Source of the DNA: Marvinbryantia sp. | Lineage (GTDB): Bacteria > Bacillota > Clostridia > Lachnospirales > Lachnospiraceae | Length of the DNA: 31,456 nt | Reading direction: 5' to 3' | Assembly (NCBI GenBank): GCA_016297895.1 | Contig: JAEDFS010000021.1 | Coordinates: forward strand, 1-31,456 | Part shown: positions 6,818 to 14,851 of the stretch, piece after piece | How positions within the stretch are numbered: the first letter of the stretch is position 1 | Layout of the letters: each line of letters starts with the position of its first letter | The notes under the pieces: generated by a model | Databases searched by the model: none | Told to the model about the DNA's origin: nothing | The model's input: the letters and a program-made list of their open reading frames with translations, nothing else | Program-made: the position numbers and the translations under genes

Positions 6818-7948
6818 TCATGCCTGATATATAAAATCTATCAGAGCCTTTGCCACAACCGGCACCTCCTCTTCTTTCAGATTATATGCGTTGATGAATA
6901 CGATATTCTCCGGCATATGGAACTCCGGCGGATACACTCCAATATCAATTGGGTTTTCCATAGCACGCGTATACTTGTTGCAGTCCTGTGCCGTCATTCC
7001 TTTTGGCAATGTCAAAAGCAGCAGCGGCTGATAGGTTCCCAGACGCCCTTCCGTACGGTAATCTAATTGCAGATCCGGTATTTCTTTCAGAAGGATTCTT
7101 TGCAATTCTTCTAATTTCTTATCCTGACGTGTAAAACGTTCTTCATCCGACTCTGTACAGAAAATTTCAAGAGCAGTGATAAATCCGGCAAGTTCTTCTT
7201 TACCGGTCTTAAATGCACGGCCGATCCTTGCATTGGGGCTTGCTGCCAGCCGGCACGCCCGGATCAGATCCTTTCGCCCCACGATCAGTCCTGTACTCTG
7301 CGGTCCCTGAATATGTTTTCCTCCACTGTAAACCGCAAGATCTGCTCCCAGCTCTTTCGTATAATACCACAGGTTAGAACGAGGGGGCAGCTGCGCAGCC
7401 GCATCCACCACAACCGTAACCCCTTTTTCCTTTAATACAGGAATCACTTCCTCACATTTTGGAAGATCTTCCTCGTACAGGGATGCCGGAAAAAGAAATA
7501 CTGCCGCAGTATGCTCATTCACAGCATTTAACAGTCCCTCTACCGTCGGTTCCGCTCCAACGATCCTGGCACCGGTCAACCCTGTCAGCTTCCAGTATGG
7601 AATAATATTACGAACTGCTCCATCAAAGACAATAATTTCATTCTTCTCAAACTCTCCCACATGAGGCAGCTGATCCAGCTTTTCTGTATCCGCTCCGCAA
7701 ATACATGCTGCGGCAGACAGGATCACACCTCCCGCTGCTCCTGTCGTTACAAAAGCAGCTTCATTGTGCGTAAGCTCTGCCGCTTTATTACAAACCGCTG
7801 TCAACAGCTCACCCAGATCCACAAAAGACTGTCCAGCCTCCTGCATAGCCTGTACAGTTCTCGGATCCATCAGCGAACCCCCAAGGTTCGTATACGTCTC
7901 ACTGGCATTGATCAGCGGCTTCACGCCTATTTTTTCATAAAAACTCAT
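6818..7948 (-). CDS. SelA-like PLP enzyme (D-glucosaminate-6-P ammonia-lyase type)
   Basis: 376 residues of the SelA/DgaE-like branch of fold-type I PLP enzymes. The probable PLP lysine is K211 in YSGGKHIQGPQSTGL, with the cofactor aspartate at D182 (VVVDAAAQLPP). The N-terminal INASETYTNLGGS block is typical of this branch. It is too short for SelA and has no selenocysteine context. Characterised relatives remove ammonia from 2-amino-sugar acids or cleave related substrates. It starts on the stop codon of the deacylase gene (TAATG), so the two are translationally coupled. It is the last gene of the AraC-controlled operon. With RidA in the same operon, an ammonia-lyase making an enamine or imine is a sound inference; the substrate is not known. 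Confidence 0.75.
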   Translation of the reverse strand: MSFYEKIGVKPLINASETYTNLGGSLMDPRTVQAMQEAGQSFVDLGELLTAVCNKAAELTHNEAAFVTTGAAGGVILSAAACICGADTEKLDQLPHVGEFEKNEIIVFDGAVRNIIPYWKLTGLTGARIVGAEPTVEGLLNAVNEHTAAVFLFPASLYEEDLPKCEEVIPVLKEKGVTVVVDAAAQLPPRSNLWYYTKELGADLAVYSGGKHIQGPQSTGLIVGRKDLIRACRLAASPNARIGRAFKTGKEELAGFITALEIFCTESDEERFTRQDKKLEELQRILLKEIPDLQLDYRTEGRLGTYQPLLLLTLPKGMTAQDCNKYTRAMENPIDIGVYPPEFHMPENIVFINAYNLKEEEVPVVAKALIDFIYQA

Positions 7949-9531
7949 TACTTCCCTCTCCTTACTGCCTGTCCGGCCAGAATACCGGTGATGGAACCGT
8001 CCTCCAGGGCCGGAAGGCCGTTGATATACAGGGAAACGATACCCTGAGCACGACGTCGTGAATGCTCAAACGTAGCCGTATCCTGTACCTTATCATAATC
8101 CATCAGACAGATATCCGCTTTCATTCCCGGCTTCAGAACACCGCGTTCCGAAAGATGATACATCTCTGCCGGCATGCCTGTCAGTTTATGGATCGTCCAC
8201 TCTACAGGCACCTTACGCTCTCTCATGCGGGCGATGGTTCTTGCAAAAGTGCCAAATCCTCTGGGATGACACAAAATACCCGCCGGTATCGTATCACTTC
8301 CGATGGTGTAACGTTCGTCCATGAAAAGACGATATTGATCTTCTGTTAACTTTTCTTTCAGCTCAGGACTCTGACTTTCGATTCCCGCAAAACCTGCCTG
8401 AAGATCATTTTCGATCAGGATACGAAGGACCGCTTCCCGGAAGGTTTCCCCATTTTCCGCTGCAATCTCATCGACTGTCCTGCCCAGCATCGGACTATAC
8501 ATATCTTTTGTGAGAATGATCCTGCATGTCTGACCCGGAGCAAAAAAGTAATGATGACGTTCTTCCATCTCTTTTAAGATCCTTGGGCGAAGCTCTTTTG
8601 ACTGCAGACGTGCCATGATCTCATCTGCACTTCCTTCCTGAACCCAGCCGGGAACCAGAGCCAGAAGAAGTCCCGCTCCCGCAAGATATGGATAATATTC
8701 ATAGTAGATCTTTGCACCGTTCTCCTCCAGTTCCCGAAACGGTGCAAACATATCTTCCACTTTAGCCTCCATACTGCCTGTACGATAATGAAGCATATTC
8801 ATCCGCACACCGGTCTCTTTCACGATTCTGGCACATTCCTCAACGGGACTCATGGGTATCTGACCATCATTCAGTCTCTGATGAACGCAAAACAATCCGT
8901 CGTATTCTTTAACGACCTTACATAATTCAATCAGTTCCCGGGTGTCACTGTATCCGCCCGGATAATAGGAAAGTCCTACAGACATTCCCACAGCACCTTC
9001 TTCCATGGCCTGTCTCGTAATTTCACATGCTTTTTCGTACTCTTCTTCTCCCCAGTGCTTATCTTCAAATCCGGTTACCATCTGCCTGATTGCATTATGT
9101 GACACATTGGCTGCAACGTTCACCCCCGAACCATCCAGCAGATCCAGAAATTCTCCAAAACTGTTCCATTTTTTGAAATACCGTCTGTAATCTCCGAAAA
9201 TACCCGAATTGATACGGATCGCATCATCAAGGTGTTCCTCCCTGATCGGTGCAAATCCAAGCCCGCACTGACCTGTTACAATGGTAGAGATTCCCTGGTA
9301 GAGTGCATTTGGATGCTGGCGGTTTTTTAAGATACTCAATTCCGAATGGGTATGCCCGTCAATCAGTCCCGGTGTTACCAGAAGTCCCGAAGCGTCTGCC
9401 ACTTTTCGAGCTTCACTCTCATCAAAATGTCCAATGGCAGTGATGCGGTCTCTGTCAACGGCAATATCTGCATAATAGGGCTTCTCCCCTGTGCCATCTG
9501 CGATCAGGCCTCCTTTGATCAGCAAATCCAT
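7948..9531 (-). CDS. N-acyl-D-amino-acid deacylase (amidohydrolase)
   Basis: 527-residue D-aminoacylase-family amidohydrolase. Metal-site elements are visible: H60 and H62 in GLIDGHTHSEL, C89 in TGQCGLG (the family's cysteine metal ligand), later histidines in CVHQRL and MLHYRTGS, and the aspartate in IGSDTIP. The segment CHPRGFGTFAR is a family hallmark. Relatives hydrolyse N-acetyl or N-acyl groups from D-amino acids, and some take other N-acyl or ester substrates. It begins five bases after ridA and overlaps the next gene by one base. No signal peptide is seen, so it acts inside the cell after uptake by the linked ABC transporter. Confidence 0.85.
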   Translation of the reverse strand: MDLLIKGGLIADGTGEKPYYADIAVDRDRITAIGHFDESEARKVADASGLLVTPGLIDGHTHSELSILKNRQHPNALYQGISTIVTGQCGLGFAPIREEHLDDAIRINSGIFGDYRRYFKKWNSFGEFLDLLDGSGVNVAANVSHNAIRQMVTGFEDKHWGEEEYEKACEITRQAMEEGAVGMSVGLSYYPGGYSDTRELIELCKVVKEYDGLFCVHQRLNDGQIPMSPVEECARIVKETGVRMNMLHYRTGSMEAKVEDMFAPFRELEENGAKIYYEYYPYLAGAGLLLALVPGWVQEGSADEIMARLQSKELRPRILKEMEERHHYFFAPGQTCRIILTKDMYSPMLGRTVDEIAAENGETFREAVLRILIENDLQAGFAGIESQSPELKEKLTEDQYRLFMDERYTIGSDTIPAGILCHPRGFGTFARTIARMRERKVPVEWTIHKLTGMPAEMYHLSERGVLKPGMKADICLMDYDKVQDTATFEHSRRRAQGIVSLYINGLPALEDGSITGILAGQAVRRGK

Positions 9532-9536
9532 ACGGC

Positions 9537-10001
9537 TTATTCCTCCATCTGTACGATTCCTTCAATTTCTACTGCCGTATTTCCGGGCAGTGCATTTGTA
9601 CCCACAGCCGAACGGGACGGTGCACCGATCTCTTCTCCAAACAGATCAACCAGAAGCTGTGTTGCCCCATTTGCAACCTGAGGCTGTTCATAAAAGTCCG
9701 GCTCACACTGGACAAACACCAGTACTTTCACAAAGGATTTTACCTTGTCCAGGCTTCCGATATGCGCTTTGATCACAGAAAGATAGTTTAAGATCGTTCT
9801 CTGTGCCGCTTTCTGTCCCTCTTCAATCGTCAGATCTTTGCCAAGTTTCCCACAGGGGCCCACTCCATCTACCAGTGTTCCGCATCCGGAAATATAATAT
9901 AATCCGTTTCCAAAGGGTTTTACGCTTGCATAAACACCGCCTTTTGCCGGTGCAGGCGGAAGTTCCAGTCCCATTTTTTCCAGTTTTTCTTCGATCGTCA
10001 T
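9537..10001 (-). CDS. RidA/YjgF-family enamine/imine deaminase
   Basis: 154 residues from the ATG at 10001, chosen for the AAAAGGAG site eight bases upstream; the longer in-frame start has none. The family core is clear: a GLYYISGCG strand, the QKAAQRTILNYLSVIKAHIGSL helix, and the active-site arginine in SRSAVGTNALPG with the acidic AVEIEGIVQ strand. RidA proteins hydrolyse reactive enamines and imines released by PLP enzymes. Its place next to the SelA-like PLP enzyme fits that role. An intrinsic terminator stands just upstream (10042-10087), so its expression may be lower than that of the transport genes. Confidence 0.85.
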   Translation of the reverse strand: MTIEEKLEKMGLELPPAPAKGGVYASVKPFGNGLYYISGCGTLVDGVGPCGKLGKDLTIEEGQKAAQRTILNYLSVIKAHIGSLDKVKSFVKVLVFVQCEPDFYEQPQVANGATQLLVDLFGEEIGAPSRSAVGTNALPGNTAVEIEGIVQMEE

Positions 10002-10041
10002 AATAATTTCTCCTTTTACCTTATCTATGTATTCTTTTTCC

Positions 10042-10087
10042 AAAAAAGACAGACCATCAGCATGAGATTCTTCCCTTACTGATGGTC
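10042..10087 (-). terminator. Intra-operon intrinsic terminator
   Basis: On the minus strand GACCATCAG pairs with CTGATGGTC around an 18-base loop, followed four bases on by six T. It lies between the dehydratase and ridA, within genes that otherwise look like one operon. No promoter was found between it and ridA, so partial readthrough is likely. Confidence 0.75.
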
Positions 10088-10134
10088 ATAAAACACTCCC
10101 TCCAGAAAGGGGTTATGATGCCAGGTTATCTTTT

Positions 10135-11352
10135 TTACGGTCTTACCGCTGTGCCATCTTCCAGGCGGCTGAACATCCAGCTGTAATCCACATTTTCCAC
10201 TGCAGGATATTTCTTTGCAGCTTTTTCATCAAATCCAACGCCAATACCGGGAGTATCATTCAGATAAGCATATCCGTTTCTCACCTGCGGACATCCAGGG
10301 AACACTTCCTCCTCCGCTTCATTAAATCCTGCAAATTCCTGAATACCAAAGTTCGAACAATTCAGATCCAAATGCATCTGCGCTGCCATTCCTATCGGTG
10401 AAAGATCGTTTGGTCCATGCCATGCAGTCCGCACCTGATATGCCTCTGCAAAAGCAGCCAGTTTCTTCGCAGGTGTGATTCCTCCGATATCACTGAGATG
10501 ACAGCGGATAAAGTCGATCCACTGATTCTGAATCAGCGTCTTCCATTCCAGCGGATTGGTAAACAGCTCACCCATTGCAAGGGGAACAGTTGTCTGCTCT
10601 CTCAGGTATTTGAAATAGGTCATCTGATCCGGTCTTAATGCATCTTCAATGAAGAACGGTTTAAACTGTTCCATTTCTTTTGTAAATGCAAGGGTATCTG
10701 CCAGAGAAAGACGTTCATGGATATCATGCATGATCTCCAGATTCCAGCCAATATCCGTACGAACACGGTCAAAGAGCCTGATCACGCTCTGCATATAGGT
10801 ACGTGTCTGATAATAAGCTCCTGCAGGCGCATTTTCAGGATGCTGCATTTTCTGAATAGACCCGTCAAAATTTCCTCCGTAAGTTCCCATGTGAACACGA
10901 ATATAACGGAAGCCTTCCTCCATATATTTATGGATCTTTTCTTCTACTTCTTCTATGCTGTTCCCGTCCGCATGCCGGTAAAGAGCAATTCCTTCCCTTG
11001 CCTTTCCGCCAAGAAGGCTGTAAACCGGCATTCCGGCCAGCTTTCCTTTGATATCCCAGAGTGCTTCATCCACTCCGGAAAGAGCATTGTTTAAAACCGG
11101 ACCGTTTCTCCAGTAGGAACTTCCCATCATGGACTGCCAGATATCTTCAATATCATGTACACTTCGTCCAATCAGGAAGGGTCTTAAGTATTCTTCCACT
11201 GCAGTCACCACTGCTTTATAACGCCATGTAAATGTAGCGCATCCATAACCAAACAGTTCCGGCTCAGAAGTTTCCACTTTTACAACTACCAGATTAATAC
11301 CATGCGGTGCTGTCACAAATACTTTTACGTCACGAATTGTAATTGATTTCAT
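10135..11352 (-). CDS. ManD-type enolase-superfamily sugar-acid dehydratase
   Basis: 405 residues, matching the D-mannonate/D-gluconate dehydratase (ManD, RspA-like) family along its length. Metal ligands are D210, E236 and E262; the acid/base histidine H212 is in MHDIHER, and H312 is in WHGPNDLSP. R152 (YIRVHMG) aligns with the catalytic arginine of ManD. The loop that carries the partner tyrosine in true ManD is rebuilt (TYGGNFDGS), so substrate specificity may differ. The expected chemistry is dehydration of an aldonic acid to a 2-keto-3-deoxy acid. It follows the ABC permease by 17 bases. No KDG kinase or aldolase is in the cluster. Confidence 0.85.
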   Translation of the reverse strand: MKSITIRDVKVFVTAPHGINLVVVKVETSEPELFGYGCATFTWRYKAVVTAVEEYLRPFLIGRSVHDIEDIWQSMMGSSYWRNGPVLNNALSGVDEALWDIKGKLAGMPVYSLLGGKAREGIALYRHADGNSIEEVEEKIHKYMEEGFRYIRVHMGTYGGNFDGSIQKMQHPENAPAGAYYQTRTYMQSVIRLFDRVRTDIGWNLEIMHDIHERLSLADTLAFTKEMEQFKPFFIEDALRPDQMTYFKYLREQTTVPLAMGELFTNPLEWKTLIQNQWIDFIRCHLSDIGGITPAKKLAAFAEAYQVRTAWHGPNDLSPIGMAAQMHLDLNCSNFGIQEFAGFNEAEEEVFPGCPQVRNGYAYLNDTPGIGVGFDEKAAKKYPAVENVDYSWMFSRLEDGTAVRP

Positions 11353-11369
11353 AATACTAGTCTCCTTTA

Positions 11370-12215
11370 TCAGCTCTTTACTGCTCCACTGGTCATGCCA
11401 GCTATAAAATATTTCTGGAAACAGAGGAAAAGAATTACCAATGGCAGACAGGATACGGTTGATGCTGCCATCATATCATTCCAGTGTACCTGATTCTGTG
11501 TATTCAAGGATACGATTCCTACGGTTAATGTCTTCAGTGAATCTTTAGAAATCAGAACCGAAGAATACATATACTCATTCCATCCGTTGATCAGAATATA
11601 AATTGCCACTGCTGCGATGCCCGGAACAGTAAGGGGCAGAATGATCTTACGGAAGATCGTAAAACTGCTTGCTCCGTCTACACGAGCCGCTTCATCCAGC
11701 TCCAGGGGAATATTTTCAAAATACGATGTCATCATCCAGGTACTGAAAGCAACATTGGTCGCAGCATATACAATGATCAATCCAACAAGGGAATTGGTCA
11801 GATGATATTTGGTCAATACGGAATAAAAGGGCACAACCAGCATAACACTGGGGAACATCTGGGTTACCAGCAGGAATCCCATAAATGTGCCTTTTCCCTT
11901 AAATTTAAAACGGGTAACACCATATCCTGACAGACATGCACATGTTGTACAGATGATCACAGATCCCAGACAGGTGACAAGACTGTTCAGAGTCATTTTT
12001 CCGAAATTATAGATTCCAAAGAACTTTTTAAAAGAATCCAGCGAGATCTCACTGGGAATCCAGATCGGAGTGGGTGAATAGGTTTCCGCTTCGGGCTTGA
12101 ATGCGGTAGAGATCATCCACAACACCGGAATAATGATAAACAGTGCCAACACGATCAATAATGCATAACGGAGAATCGTGCTGATCATTTCACGTTGTTT
12201 TCTTGATTTTATCAT
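11370..12215 (-). CDS. CUT1-type ABC transporter permease (MalG-like)
   Basis: 281 residues with about six membrane segments. The cytoplasmic EAA loop that contacts the ATPase is DEAARVDGASSFTIFRKIILP. The N-terminal IIPVLWMISTAFKPEAE and the GWNEYMYSSVLI segment are typical of the MalG/LacG side. It starts three bases after the partner permease and is followed by the dehydratase. There is no ATP-binding gene in the operon, so it probably uses a shared MsmK/UgpC-type ATPase encoded elsewhere. Carbohydrate-type importer; substrate unknown. Confidence 0.9.
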   Translation of the reverse strand: MIKSRKQREMISTILRYALLIVLALFIIIPVLWMISTAFKPEAETYSPTPIWIPSEISLDSFKKFFGIYNFGKMTLNSLVTCLGSVIICTTCACLSGYGVTRFKFKGKGTFMGFLLVTQMFPSVMLVVPFYSVLTKYHLTNSLVGLIIVYAATNVAFSTWMMTSYFENIPLELDEAARVDGASSFTIFRKIILPLTVPGIAAVAIYILINGWNEYMYSSVLISKDSLKTLTVGIVSLNTQNQVHWNDMMAASTVSCLPLVILFLCFQKYFIAGMTSGAVKS

Positions 12216-12218
12216 AGC

Positions 12219-13118
12219 TTAATCCTCCTTCAAAACAAAACGGAACACTTTACTGATAAGGTAGCAAATGATAAATACAATGATTCCCCAGGCAGCTGCT
12301 TTACCAAACCGCAGATCATTAAATGCCGTTCCGTATATGCTCAGACTGATCAGGTTCGTTGCCTCACCCGGGCCTCCTCCTGTCATGGTATATACAAGGG
12401 TATATTGTTTGAACCACCATACGCTGTCAAGAACAATCGTCGTAACAAGAACCGGTCTTAAGCCCGGAATGGTCACATTCATGAACTGCTGCCACTTATT
12501 TGCACCATCGATCCTGGCAGCTTCATAAAGATCGGAAGAGATCGCCTGAAGCCCGGAAAGGATCATGGTCATTACCAGTGGATATCCCTTCCAGATACAA
12601 ACGGCTACCACGCAGGGGAACGCCAGACTTGCGGAACCCAGCCACGATATATTCGACGAAATAATACCCAGACTTTTCAGGATGCTGTTTAAAATACCAT
12701 ACATGGGATTCATGATCCAGGTAAAAAGCAGGGCAATGACTGTTTCCGGAAACAGCCAGGGAAGCATAAAGATCACACGGAAAAACGTTCTTCCACGAAA
12801 CTCCTTATTCAGTGCGGTTGCAAGAATAAAGCCGATCGTAAAATGTCCGACAACCACCAATACCATAAAGAGTAACGTCAGCAGCACAGACTTATAAAAT
12901 TCAGGCTGTGTAAACGCCTGCATATAATATTTTAAACCTACGAATTTCCATTTGGTAACCAGGTTGGTATTATAAAAGCTCAGATACACTCCATACAGCA
13001 TGGGGTATATGATCAGAGCGATCATCAGAAAAGCTGCGGGTCCGATAAACTTATACCCGGTATTCTGATAACCTGCTATCTTTTTCCCACCTGACCTGGG
13101 CGAAGACTTTTTTGCCAT
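12219..13118 (-). CDS. CUT1-type ABC transporter permease (MalF-like)
   Basis: 299 residues with about six membrane helices after a basic cytoplasmic N-terminus (AKKSSPRSGGKK). The EAA loop is EAARIDGANKWQQFMNVTIPGL. The motifs YPMLYGVYLSFYNTNL and TGGGPGEATNLISLSIY are standard in sugar-type permeases of the UgpA/LacF sort. It is separated from the binding-protein gene by a 14-bp hairpin (13198-13231), a common arrangement for making more binding protein than membrane subunits. It pairs with the permease that starts three bases later. Confidence 0.9.
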   Translation of the reverse strand: MAKKSSPRSGGKKIAGYQNTGYKFIGPAAFLMIALIIYPMLYGVYLSFYNTNLVTKWKFVGLKYYMQAFTQPEFYKSVLLTLLFMVLVVVGHFTIGFILATALNKEFRGRTFFRVIFMLPWLFPETVIALLFTWIMNPMYGILNSILKSLGIISSNISWLGSASLAFPCVVAVCIWKGYPLVMTMILSGLQAISSDLYEAARIDGANKWQQFMNVTIPGLRPVLVTTIVLDSVWWFKQYTLVYTMTGGGPGEATNLISLSIYGTAFNDLRFGKAAAWGIIVFIICYLISKVFRFVLKED

Positions 13119-13197
13119 AAGGACTCCTTTCTTTCCTATGATGATCCGAAAGCGACAATTCTGTCTCCTTCTTTATCAGACAAAACGAGATAATAAC

Positions 13198-13231
13198 AGC
13201 CAAGGAAAGGGATCTTACCCCTCCCTTGGCT
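13198..13231 (-). terminator. Stem-loop between binding-protein and permease genes
   Basis: AGCCAAGGGAGGGG pairs with CCCTTTCCTTGGCT (14 pairs, two G-U) around a TAAGAT loop. Only a loose T-rich tail follows on the minus strand. It probably stabilises the binding-protein message or ends part of the transcripts. Confidence 0.65.
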
Positions 13232-13270
13232 TTCATCCACCACTTTTCAGTTGGCTATGCAGCTATTTCA

Positions 13271-14569
13271 TTAGTTGTAATCCTCAAGAAGTTCATCCAT
13301 AGCCTCATAGAAATCCTCAACTGCTTCTTCGTTGGTCTTTTCACCTGCAAATACTGCGGAATAAGCATCACCAAGAGCAGATTTCAGACCGGAGAATCCC
13401 GCAAAGTTGATCGGTGCCAGGCATCCGGCTGCTACGGTGTCAAGATATCCCTTGTAATCATCACCGGAAATGTATTCTGCTTTCTGTCCCTCTACAGTTG
13501 CCGGAATCTTTCCGGAAGCCTGCCAGAACATCAGCTCGTCATCATTGGTGCTGAAGAATTTCAGGAATTCAACTGCTGCTTCTTTTTCTGCTTCGTCTGC
13601 TTTGCTGCAAAGAGCATATCCTTCTGCATTCAGCATAGTACCTGCTTCTTCACCCGGGATACGGAAGGAACCGATGTTTCCTTTCAGTTCCGGATTGTTT
13701 GCATATGCAACACCAATCGCATTGCTTCCGCCAAGCATCATGCTGGTATAACCCATTGCAAAATAGTTTGCTGCTGTCGCATAGTCTACTTCTGTAATAC
13801 CAGTCGGAACTACACCGTATACATTGTTCATATCTGTCCAGAAGGAGAATGCATCCAGGAAATTATCACCAAAGTCAGCAACCCATTCTTCATTCTCTTC
13901 GTCATAGGAAACCTGCTTGATTCCGTTAGACCACAGATAAGACTGGAAACGGCTCTGTCCTGAACTGTTGTTGGAACCAACCATGGAGAATCCCCACTGA
14001 TCTACTTCACCATCTCCATCCGTGTCGGCGGTAAGAGCTTTTGCGCACTCAAGGAACTCATCCCAGGTGGTCGGAACCTCCAGTCCTGCCTCTGCAAAAC
14101 GGTCTGTACGATACAGAATTGCGGAAGGCTGAACATCGATCGGGTAAAATGCGATGGTATCGTCCAGTTTGCAGGCATCGATAATGCCGTCAGCAAACAT
14201 TCCAAGTGTCTCATCATCCAGGTAATTACTCAGGTCTTCCATCAGTCCAAGGTCGAATTCCGTAGGTGCCTGGTCAACGCTGGTAAAGAACAGAGTCGGA
14301 AGATCATCCGGTGAGGTAGCCATTGCTGCAAGCTTTGTATAAATATCATTGGAGCTTACTGCCTGGATCTCAATTTTCACTTCCGGATGCTCTGCCATAA
14401 ATGCATCCGCATACTGATATACATACTGTCCATGAGGATCTTCACTGGCATACGCACACATGATCGTTAAATTAACAGTTTCACCGTTTTCTTCCGCAAA
14501 AACAGTTGCAGGAATCGCTGTCAGAACCATTGCAGAAGCAAGCGTAAATGCAAGACTTTTCTTAAACAT
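13271..14569 (-). CDS. CUT1 ABC transporter substrate-binding protein
   Basis: 432 residues from the ATG at 14569, chosen for the AGGAGGA site and because the protein then opens with a signal peptide (MFKKSLAFTLASAMVL, cut near TVFA|EE). It has the extracellular solute-binding protein family 1 fold, with features such as the segment ILYRTDRFAEAGLEVPTTWD and a DTDGDGEVDQWGF calcium-loop-like stretch. There is no lipobox cysteine, although Gram-positive binding proteins are usually lipoproteins. It is first in the operon after an AraC-type activator site. The ligand is unknown; context suggests an acylated amino-sugar acid or related sugar acid. Confidence 0.9.
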   Translation of the reverse strand: MFKKSLAFTLASAMVLTAIPATVFAEENGETVNLTIMCAYASEDPHGQYVYQYADAFMAEHPEVKIEIQAVSSNDIYTKLAAMATSPDDLPTLFFTSVDQAPTEFDLGLMEDLSNYLDDETLGMFADGIIDACKLDDTIAFYPIDVQPSAILYRTDRFAEAGLEVPTTWDEFLECAKALTADTDGDGEVDQWGFSMVGSNNSSGQSRFQSYLWSNGIKQVSYDEENEEWVADFGDNFLDAFSFWTDMNNVYGVVPTGITEVDYATAANYFAMGYTSMMLGGSNAIGVAYANNPELKGNIGSFRIPGEEAGTMLNAEGYALCSKADEAEKEAAVEFLKFFSTNDDELMFWQASGKIPATVEGQKAEYISGDDYKGYLDTVAAGCLAPINFAGFSGLKSALGDAYSAVFAGEKTNEEAVEDFYEAMDELLEDYN

Positions 14570-14703
14570 AAACTTTATTCCTCCTATTATCATGTTTTTT
14601 GTTTGTTTTGACAAAATAAACGGGTATTTTTGCAAATATTCCGTCACTTTTCTCTGCGCAGTGGAAAGGTTTTTGTTTTGTCTTTGTGATTTCTGATAAT
14701 CAG

Positions 14704-14709
14704 AGTATA
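14704..14709 (-). promoter_or_regulatory. -10 element of the catabolic operon promoter
   Basis: TATACT on the minus strand. The position 17 bases upstream reads GAGAAA, a very poor -35, and it abuts the nearest AAAATGGTGA box. This is what an activator-dependent promoter looks like. The predicted start is near 14697, leaving a leader of roughly 128 bases. Confidence 0.65.
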
Positions 14710-14730
14710 GCATTTTCCTTTTACAATTTC

Positions 14731-14789
14731 TCACCATTTTTCCAATAAAAATCACCATTTTATGGACTCTCATTTCCGCAAAATGGTGA
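14731..14789 (-). promoter_or_regulatory. Three AraC-type operator boxes
   Basis: On the minus strand two direct copies of AAAATGGTGA lie at 14761-14752 and 14740-14731, exactly 21 bases apart (two helical turns), the nearer one touching the -35 position. A third copy in inverted orientation lies upstream at 14780-14789. The spacing matches the tandem half-sites of AraC-family dimers. The AraC gene ends 63 bases from the third box. Confidence 0.75.
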
Positions 14790-14851
14790 CATTTTTTATT
14801 TTTGTATATAGTTCACAAGAATATCCGTCCTGTTTTGGCAGTAATTTTTCC

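Noticed and set aside
6292..6834. 180-codon plus-strand frame spanning the TPP riboswitch and the repeat tract
   Set aside because: It runs antisense through the aptamer, the thiC promoter and the low-complexity tract, with no ribosome site or recognisable domain.
13226..13963. 245-codon plus-strand frame opposite the binding-protein gene
   Set aside because: Cys/Ile-rich reverse reading of a well-supported secreted protein.
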